Below, piece by piece: positions 59,001 through 64,000 of a stretch of DNA of 64,000 nucleotides. Location: positions 1,853,605 to 1,917,604 of the forward strand of contig NZ_CP007597.1 in the NCBI RefSeq assembly GCF_000661955.1, given 5' to 3'. The notes below the pieces were generated by a model that saw only the letters and a program-made list of their open reading frames with translations, made no database searches and was not told where the DNA came from. Within the stretch, counting starts at the first letter, position 1. Each line of letters opens with the position of its first letter. Position numbers and translations under genes: made by a program. The DNA is from Stenotrophomonas rhizophila. GTDB taxonomy: Bacteria > Pseudomonadota > Gammaproteobacteria > Xanthomonadales > Xanthomonadaceae.

Positions 59001-60770
59001 GAACACTGGGCGGCGGTGGAAGATGCCACACGGCTGCGCGATGCGCTGGGCATCGCGTTGCCAGCGTTGCCACCGCATGCCGTATTGCCGCCATCCACCG
59101 ATCCGCTTGGGGAACTGCTGGCCCGGTACGCGCGTACCCACGCGCCCTTTACCACCGCGCAGGTGGCAACGGCATTCGGCGTGGGTGTGGTGGTGGCCGA
59201 CGCAGCGCTGGAACAGCTGCAGGCGCAGGGCAAGGTGCTGCGCGGCAGCTTCGGGGTAGTCCGCCAGGGACAGGATGCAGTCGATGGCATGCCCGCACCG
59301 CTGGCGCTGGCCCACCACGAATGGGTGGCCGACGACGTGCTGCGGCGGCTGCGCACGCGCTCGCTGCAGGCGGCGCGCGCGGCAACCCGGCCTGTCGCGC
59401 AGGATGCCTACGCGCTGTTGCTGTTGGAGCGGCAGGGCCTGGTGCCCGACGCGGCGCCGGCAGTGCGCGTGGCCCACGCGTCCACCGCCGCGTTGCACGG
59501 CATCGATGGCGTGGCGAGGGTGGTGGAACTGCTGGCCGGCGTGAGCGCGCCCGCGTCGGTCTGGGAGAGCCAGATTCTGCCCGCCCGCGTGGGCGACTAC
59601 GCACCGGGCATGCTGGATGAACTGCTTGCCACCGGCAGCGTGCTATGGGCCGGTCATGCGCGCGTCGGCGACGACGATGGGCTGGTGTCACTGCACCTGC
59701 AGGAGGTTGCGTTCGAGACCCTGCCGATACCCACCGTGACCGACCTTTCGCCGTTGCAGCAGGCCATCGTGGCGGTGCTGGGCGAGGGCGGTGCCTATTT
59801 TGCGCGCGCCTTGGCGATGGCCGTGCAGGGGCGGATGGCCAACACGGCGACGGATCCGGACACGGTGCCGGCGATCACTCCGGACACGCTGCATGCAGCC
59901 CTGTGGGACCTTGTCTGGGCCGGCCATGTCACCACCGACATCTGGTCGCCGCTGCGCGGGCTGGCCGGCACGCGCCCGCCGCGCCCGCGGGTGGTGCGGC
60001 CAACCCGGCGGCAGCGCGATCCGCGCTGGATCGACATGGCCGGGCCACGCGAACACACCGACACGTCGCCGACCGCGGCCGCGAGTTTTGCCGCACCCAG
60101 CCTGGCGGGGCGCTGGTCATTGCTGCCGCGCGAGACCACCAGCGACACCGTGCGTGCGGTGGCGCTCGCCGACGGTCTGCTCGACCGGCATGCCATCGTC
60201 ACCCGTGGCGCGGCGGTGGCCGAGGGCATCGTGGGCGGGTTCCCGGCGCTGCAGCAGGTGTATCGCGGCATGGAAGATGCCGGTCGCGTACTGCGCGGCC
60301 GCTTCGTGACGGGGCTGGGCGGGGCGCAGTTCGCCGAGCGCGCCACGGTGGACCGGCTGCGCGCCATCGCCGACACCCTGCAGGCAGCGCCGTCGCCGGT
60401 GGTGGTGGGGCTGTCCGCGCTGGACCCGGCCAACCCCTTCGGCAGCGTGCTGCCGTGGCCAGCGCATGCCGCCACGCTGCGCCCGGTGCGGCGCGCCGGC
60501 GCGCTGCTGGTGATCGGCGCCGGGCGCCCGCTGATGTACCTGGCACAAGGCGGGCGCCAGCTGCTCACGTGGTTCGATGCGGCGCAGGCCAGCGCGGATC
60601 TCACCCAGGCCGCGTGCCAGGCATTGGCGGCGGCGTTGCGGCGTGGCCGGCGGGGGCGCTTCACCCTGGAGCTGATCAACGATGCGCCGGTCGGTCGCGA
60701 TGCACTCACCGACGCGCTGCGCGCCGCCGGATTCCGCAGTGCGCCCCGTGGGCTGGACTGGGAAGGGTGA
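56001..60770 (+). CDS. lhr: Large helicase-related protein Lhr (bacterial full-length type)
   Basis: 1589 residues from the ATG at 56001. The N-terminal Lhr-core has Walker A APTGSGKT (51-58), DEIH (VIIDEIHAVAGSKRG), SATV and the motif VI-like region RVGRASHQVGG, followed by the winged helix and beta-barrel. The C-terminal ~700 residues are the Lhr-CTD, which in Mycobacterium and Pseudomonas carries extra winged-helix modules. It unwinds RNA:DNA hybrids and DNA with 3'-5' polarity and acts in repair. An in-frame start at 55956 would overlap xthA and is less likely. Very GC-rich; long antisense frames are shadows. Confidence 0.96.
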   Translation: MPTSTPHTTQSLAAFEPATRAWFTSAFDAATPVQVAAWAAIGAGDHTLVIAPTGSGKTLAAFLHAIDRLFRVRAQRPRVPGDGIGVLYISPIKALGADVHRNLQVPLEGVNAQRALRGDPALALSVAIRSGDTTSAERARLLRRPPDILITTPESLFLMLTSKARDSLRDVHTVIIDEIHAVAGSKRGTHLALSLERLDALAQQPVQRIGLSATVRPVEQVAGFLGGDRPVTVVNPPSDRQLDVRIVVPVEDMADIPSPLGEGGTALAGRVGSIWPHVEASILDQVLARRATIVFANSRGVAEKLTARLNELYADRLARDPGLHPPPAAAQDAVPADGHYASFNGGTSGRVSGAAALIARSHHGSVSKEQRREIEQALKSGELRCVVATSSLELGIDMGRVDLVIQVAAPPSVASALQRVGRASHQVGGTSTGLVYPRTRRDLIDATVAIERMLAGRIEAVDPPQNPLDVLAQQTVAAAAMDTLDLDAWYARVRRAAPYRTLPRSAFDATLDMLTGRYPSDDFAGFRPRLVWNRQTGTLEARPGAKQLAVTSGGTIPDRGMFGVVLPEGEERAGSRRVGELDEEMVHESRVNDVITLGATSWRIEQITHDQVVVTPAPGRSARLPFWRGEGVGRPAELGEAVGAFIAALERAADEGERPAAMTERLQACGLASNAIENIYGLLDEQRQATGVLPTDRRLVVERCRDENGDWRLMLHSPYGRRVHDPWALAMAARIRERWGVDPAVVASDDGIIARIPDTAGRLPGADLFLFDPEQVRREVARAVGTSALFAARFRECAARALLLPRRSPGRRSPLWQQRLRAAELLAIAQRYPDFPILIEAARECLQDVYDLQALGALMQRLAEGSVAIAEVTTEVPSPFAANLLFGYVAEFMYGTDVPLAERRASVLSLDDGLLADLLGQVDMGELLDAAVVDQVGAELQRLAPARRAKGREGVADVLRELGPLSLPEVARRLVDEAAIEHLHALERDHRALRIPLAGSEHWAAVEDATRLRDALGIALPALPPHAVLPPSTDPLGELLARYARTHAPFTTAQVATAFGVGVVVADAALEQLQAQGKVLRGSFGVVRQGQDAVDGMPAPLALAHHEWVADDVLRRLRTRSLQAARAATRPVAQDAYALLLLERQGLVPDAAPAVRVAHASTAALHGIDGVARVVELLAGVSAPASVWESQILPARVGDYAPGMLDELLATGSVLWAGHARVGDDDGLVSLHLQEVAFETLPIPTVTDLSPLQQAIVAVLGEGGAYFARALAMAVQGRMANTATDPDTVPAITPDTLHAALWDLVWAGHVTTDIWSPLRGLAGTRPPRPRVVRPTRRQRDPRWIDMAGPREHTDTSPTAAASFAAPSLAGRWSLLPRETTSDTVRAVALADGLLDRHAIVTRGAAVAEGIVGGFPALQQVYRGMEDAGRVLRGRFVTGLGGAQFAERATVDRLRAIADTLQAAPSPVVVGLSALDPANPFGSVLPWPAHAATLRPVRRAGALLVIGAGRPLMYLAQGGRQLLTWFDAAQASADLTQAACQALAAALRRGRRGRFTLELINDAPVGRDALTDALRAAGFRSAPRGLDWEG

Positions 60771-60782
60771 CCCAAACCCGGT

Positions 60783-61691
60783 TCAGCTGACCGCCACCAC
60801 TTGCTGCTTCGACACCGGGCGCAGCGCGAGTTTGTAGGTGACATTGGTGATGGTGCGGCGCGGATCGGTGGGGTGTGGGCGGGTCGCGGTGCTGGTCCTG
60901 CCCAGCCGCCACAGCCCCAGCATGACCACCTGCGCGCCCACCGGGAACGACCGCAGCCACGCTGCATCGTCATGGCCCACGCTGACCTCGACGAACACGC
61001 GCTCGTCCACGATGCCGGTGTGCTGGTACTTCGGTGCGCAGTTCAGGAACGTGGTGCTGAAATCCGCACCGGGTTGCGCGGGCCGGTGCGAGCGCACGGT
61101 GCCTGACAGGGCCAGCGGAATCTCATTGCTGGCCGCGTCCACGCGCTCCCATGCCGCATCGTAGCGGTCCAGTGCGTAGAAGAACGCATCCCACGCCACC
61201 CGCTTCTTGCCCAGCCGCATCACCACCCGGGCGTCCAGCAGCGCGTCGTCGTCGCACATCGCGCGCAGCACCAGCAGCGCGTTCACGGTACGCAGATGCG
61301 CGTCCAGCGCCGGCCCGCCGCCACGCTTCAGGTCCTGGTGCAGGGGCAGCAGGCGCAGCTCGTGGCGGCCGTCCTCCAGCCGATGCACCAGCGCCGGATC
61401 GAGGCTGCTGGCCAGCAGCGTATCCAGGCGACCGGGCACGTTGTAGCGGCAGGTGGGCGCGTGCTCGGCGCCCTTTTCGAGGTGGATGCCTGCGGGAATC
61501 GTGACGGGCACGCGATCAGCACCGGTACGGGTGTGCTCGGGCACGAAGCGGACCTGCGCGGTGCAGCCTTCGCCGTCGCAGAACAGCGCCGGCAGCGTCT
61601 GCGCAGCGTCCACACGCTGCTGAAGACCGGCGATGCCATGCGCGGTGCCATGCGACCCGACGGCGGTGTACATCGTGATTGCGCGACTCAT
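60783..61691 (-). CDS. Hypothetical protein with N-terminal Cys motif
   Basis: 302 residues, convergent with lhr (12 bp apart). The N-terminal ~90 residues contain ALFCDGEGCTAQVRFVPEH and later HAPTCRYNVPG, a C-x(4)-C...H-x(3)-C pattern that could bind zinc, like the N terminus of CoiA-type proteins. The middle is helical. The C-terminal ~120 residues are beta-rich (TVRSHRPAQPGADFSTTFLN, FVEVSVGHDDAAWLRSFPVG). No signal peptide. I do not know the family. A nucleic-acid-related role is only a guess from its neighbours. Confidence 0.65.
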   Translation of the reverse strand: MSRAITMYTAVGSHGTAHGIAGLQQRVDAAQTLPALFCDGEGCTAQVRFVPEHTRTGADRVPVTIPAGIHLEKGAEHAPTCRYNVPGRLDTLLASSLDPALVHRLEDGRHELRLLPLHQDLKRGGGPALDAHLRTVNALLVLRAMCDDDALLDARVVMRLGKKRVAWDAFFYALDRYDAAWERVDAASNEIPLALSGTVRSHRPAQPGADFSTTFLNCAPKYQHTGIVDERVFVEVSVGHDDAAWLRSFPVGAQVVMLGLWRLGRTSTATRPHPTDPRRTITNVTYKLALRPVSKQQVVAVS

Positions 61692-61789
61692 CTGGAACCA
61701 ACTGCACCGACCGGGGGCCTACATGGTAGCGGTATTGGTGGCGCAGGCCGCGTGCGCGCCAGTCCGGCGACCAGTGGCGGCACACCGGA

Positions 61790-61921
61790 AACGCCGGCCG
61801 CTGGCCCGCTCCCGATAACCCGGTAGTGCCGGCCGCTGGCCGGCTCCCGATAATCCGTGGAGCCGGCCAGCGGCCGGCACTACGCGGCAGGTCCGTGGAG
61901 CCGGCCAGCGGCCGGCACTAC
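61790..61921. repeat. SMAG GTAG repeat cluster
   Basis: Three 23-bp elements beginning GTAGTGCCGGCCGCTGG: plus strand at 61823-61845, minus strand at 61861-61883 and 61899-61921. The last two form a direct repeat with a 38-bp period. A degenerate copy precedes them at ~61790-61820. The array fills the gap before the DUF4124 gene. The rest of the 348-bp gap has no gene. Confidence 0.88.
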
Positions 61922-62039
61922 GCGGCAGGGCTGTCTGGCTGGCGTATGACCGCACAACAGGAATCGGGACGGCGGTACTGGTGCGCTCGCGTGCCAGCGG
62001 TCAAGAATGGCCCTTCAACGAACACGGCGGAGTGCATTC

Positions 62040-62624
62040 ATGGACGGAAGGCAATGGTGGGGCATGGCGCTGGTGTGCGCGGCAGGGGCGCTGGCCGTCG
62101 TGCACTCGGCCCAGGCGCAGGTTTATAAATGCACCGGCGGCAACGGTGAAACCGTGTACGCGCAGCAGCCGTGCGGCACCGGCGCCAAGGAGGTCACCAT
62201 ACGCGCAAACCGGGCCGCAACCCGTACCCCGGGCGAGGCGGCAACGCAATCCGCCGTGTTACGTTCCACCGATCTGTCCGATGCGTCCATTGCCGAGCGC
62301 AACTGCGTGAACGCAGCGCGGTCGAGCATCCAGGGGCCGGTTGACCGGCGCATCGACACCTATCAGCGCCAGGTGGCCGCACTGAACCAGCAGCTGGGCG
62401 ACGACGACAAGGATGCGCTCGCCGCTGCCACACGCGATGCCGGCGTGCGGGCGCAGATCGCCAGCCTGGAGCAGTCGATCAGCGCCGAGCGCCGCAGCGC
62501 GGACAGCAGCCTCGGCACGGCGCAGCAACGTTGTGCCGAGCAGCGCCGTGACCGTGAAGCCAACATCGAGCGCAAGTACGCACCGGCGCGCGCGGCAGGC
62601 GACACCGCAGCCCAAAGCCTGTGA
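62040..62624 (+). CDS. Secreted DUF4124 protein
   Basis: 194 residues from the ATG at 62040. Signal peptide (MALVCAAGALAVVHSAQAQ), then the DUF4124 domain with its paired cysteines (VYKCTGGNGETVYAQQPCGTG). A third and fourth Cys follow in ERNCVN and QRCAEQRRD. The rest is a long charged coiled coil (YQRQVAALNQQLGDDD, ASLEQSISAERRSADS). Periplasmic; function unknown. DUF4124 proteins are common in Xanthomonadaceae. Confidence 0.88.
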   Translation: MDGRQWWGMALVCAAGALAVVHSAQAQVYKCTGGNGETVYAQQPCGTGAKEVTIRANRAATRTPGEAATQSAVLRSTDLSDASIAERNCVNAARSSIQGPVDRRIDTYQRQVAALNQQLGDDDKDALAAATRDAGVRAQIASLEQSISAERRSADSSLGTAQQRCAEQRRDREANIERKYAPARAAGDTAAQSL

Positions 62625-62643
62625 GGGAGCAGGGTGCCGCGGC

Positions 62644-62662
62644 GTAGCCGGCCGGTGGCTAC
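62644..62662. terminator. Hairpin between convergent genes
   Basis: GTAGCC and GGCTAC pair around GGCCGGT, directly before the stop of the helicase gene. No T-run follows, so it may be a bidirectional processing signal or a mini GTAG repeat, not a true terminator. Confidence 0.35.
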
Positions 62663-64000
62663 TCAGCGCGTGGCGTGCACGGCTGGCTGGCGCGGCTTGT
62701 ACTGGCAACGCGGGTAGCCCGAGCACGACTGGAAGCTGCCGTAGGCACCACTCCGCTGCACGATCACCCCGCCATCGCAGGCCGGGCAGGGCTGTTCCTG
62801 GATGCTCCTGCCGTCGAGCGACGTCACCTGCACCGCGCCGTCCTGCACCAGTTCGGTGAGGAACGCCGAGCGCCTGCCACGCACGCTGAACATCGCCACG
62901 GTGCGCCGCGCACGGGTCAGCGCCACGTAGAACAGCCGGCGCTCTTCGCCCAGCGGCCAGGTGTCGGCGTGGGGCATGGCCAGCGCCAGCACCGGGTCGT
63001 CGGCGCGGGTGTTGGGGAAGCTGCGCTCCAGCATGGCCGGCAGGATCACCACGTCCGCCTCGGCACCCTTGGCACGGTGCGCGGTCAGGAAGCGCACCTC
63101 CAGCTGCTGGCCGAACCGTGCCTGCCAATCGGGTGGCACGAACGCGCGGTCGGCGTTGTACCGGCCCAGCACGAACACCGACAGCTTGCCGCTGCGGCCC
63201 GGCGCGCGCTCGCCACTGAGCAGCTGGCGCTGCAGCTGATGCAGGTACTGGCCCACGGCATCGCGCAGCTGGTCGCGGTTGGCCACCTGGAAGGCCAGCA
63301 GCGCCGGCCCCTGCGCGGCGGTCTGCGACCGCACCTGCTTGCTGATCTGCGCCGGGTTCCGGCTGATGAAGCGGCTGGACACATCGCACAGCGCCTGCGG
63401 GCAGCGGAAGGTCTGCTCCAGCTTCAGTACCTGGCCGTGCCCGAACCAGTCGACGAAACCGGTCATCACCGACACATCGGCGCCGGCGAAGCGGTTGATC
63501 GATTGCCAGTCGTCGCCCACCGCGAACAGGTGCCGGCCCGGCGCCTGCACCAGTGCGCGGCACAGGCGCGCACGGGCGCGCGAGGCGTCCTGGAATTCGT
63601 CGGCCATCACCAGCTGGTAGGGCGAAGCATAGCGGCCCTGCTCGAGCAGCTCGGCGGCCTGGTTGAGCATGTCCTCGAAGTCGATCGCGTGCTCGGCGGC
63701 CAGCGCGTCGTCCCAGCCCTGCAGGATCGGCGCGGCCAGCGCCAGGAACAGGCGATGGCGGTGCTTGAACTGGTCCTCGGGCAGGGCCCGCAGGCGCTGC
63801 GCCATGTCCTCCACCGTCAGCCCGTTGCTCTTGGCGTGGCTGATGAAGGTGCGCACCAGCGCGATCAGTTCGGCGTCGGGCATGGGCCGTGCGCCACTCT
63901 CGGGCAGTGCGCGGTCGGGGTTGGGGTCAAGCAGTACCCCTTGCCTGGCCAGCGCCTGGCCGAGCAGGTCGAACAGCGCGCCACTGCGCAATGCGGCCGA
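62663..64000 (-). CDS. helD: UvrD-like DNA helicase IV (HelD type) with topoisomerase zinc finger, 5' end cut by window edge
   Basis: 446 codons are visible, the N-terminal part lying outside the window. Superfamily 1 motifs: YQLVMADEFQDASRARARL (motif II), LFAVGDDWQSINRFAGAD (III), RFLTAHRAKGAEADVVILPA (V) and RRLFYVALTRARRTVAMF (VI). The C terminus carries a topoisomerase I-type C4 zinc finger (CPACDGGVIVQRSGAYGSF, SCSGYPRCQYK), as in some HelD-like proteins. It unwinds DNA 3'-5' in repair or recombination. Convergent with the DUF4124 gene. Confidence 0.9.
   Translation of the reverse strand, partial: SAALRSGALFDLLGQALARQGVLLDPNPDRALPESGARPMPDAELIALVRTFISHAKSNGLTVEDMAQRLRALPEDQFKHRHRLFLALAAPILQGWDDALAAEHAIDFEDMLNQAAELLEQGRYASPYQLVMADEFQDASRARARLCRALVQAPGRHLFAVGDDWQSINRFAGADVSVMTGFVDWFGHGQVLKLEQTFRCPQALCDVSSRFISRNPAQISKQVRSQTAAQGPALLAFQVANRDQLRDAVGQYLHQLQRQLLSGERAPGRSGKLSVFVLGRYNADRAFVPPDWQARFGQQLEVRFLTAHRAKGAEADVVILPAMLERSFPNTRADDPVLALAMPHADTWPLGEERRLFYVALTRARRTVAMFSVRGRRSAFLTELVQDGAVQVTSLDGRSIQEQPCPACDGGVIVQRSGAYGSFQSCSGYPRCQYKPRQPAVHATR

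Noticed and set aside
56892..59498. 868-codon open frame antisense to lhr
   Set aside because: Full overlap with Lhr motifs on the other strand, and composition dominated by Arg, His, Gln and Ala without any motif.
1..64000. CRISPR array, prophage or integrative element
   Set aside because: No short regularly spaced repeats with unique spacers, and no integrase, transposase or phage structural genes. The direct repeats found are GTAG-type or operator-like.

Overview
The window is a chromosomal segment of a high-GC gammaproteobacterium of the Xanthomonadaceae, most likely Stenotrophomonas. The main reason is the repeated presence of short palindromic elements that begin with GTAG, the signature of the SMAG family of REP sequences described from Stenotrophomonas maltophilia. 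The gene content fits: many TonB-dependent receptors, TetR regulators and efflux genes, and a chromosomal phosphoethanolamine transferase. No rRNA, tRNA, CRISPR array, intact transposase or prophage was seen. Two genes are cut by the window edges: a GAF-GGDEF-EAL protein on the left and a HelD-like helicase on the right.

Layout. 1-5.3 kb: c-di-GMP protein, then a Fur-type siderophore receptor with its PepSY partner and a tiny membrane protein. 5.4-7.1 kb: a toxin-antitoxin patch (higBA, symE, an orphan ribbon-helix-helix antitoxin). 8.6-12.3 kb: an electrophile-response type operon (ene-reductase, SDR, quinone reductase) divergent from a TetR gene. 12.4-19.3 kb: a TetR-controlled RND pump whose operon also carries a complete FabF-like ketosynthase and a third TetR. 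19.3-22 kb: YciF-like and DUF1264 stress-type genes. 22.1-26.7 kb: a decayed SDR, an AraC regulator and a divergent four-gene operon (SDR, VOC, an NTF2/saccharopine-dehydrogenase fusion, SnoaL). 27-35 kb: LysR, MFS transporters, a TraB-like secreted protein, an ArsB-like permease and a membrane acyltransferase. 35.2-39.5 kb: a lipid A modification module (eptA, dgkA, sensor kinase, response regulator) with matching direct-repeat boxes before eptA and dgkA. 40.7-44.9 kb: a second receptor/PepSY cluster with a His-rich DUF2946 protein, probably for copper.

45-47 kb holds a 249-bp tandem array with GTAG ends. It is flanked by a 9-bp direct duplication and interrupts a reading frame that is restored when 682 bp are removed. 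47.4-52.8 kb is a stressosome operon (RsbR, RsbS, RsbT and an RsbX-like phosphatase fused to an ATPase domain) that continues by overlapping start codons into a histidine kinase and a hybrid kinase instead of a sigma-factor partner-switch. A receiver-only protein and a cation efflux protein follow on the other strand. 54-64 kb is DNA metabolism: an HMCES/YedK-like protein that has lost its catalytic residues, an exonuclease III homologue, full-length Lhr helicase and a HelD-like helicase with a topoisomerase zinc finger.

Three small proteins with paired CxxC motifs (8.1, 21.6 and 45.5 kb) form a paralogous family. Each lies within about 200 bp of a GTAG repeat. The REP insertion, the stressosome-to-two-component operon, the altered HMCES paralogue and this small zinc-ribbon family are the items most worth a second look.
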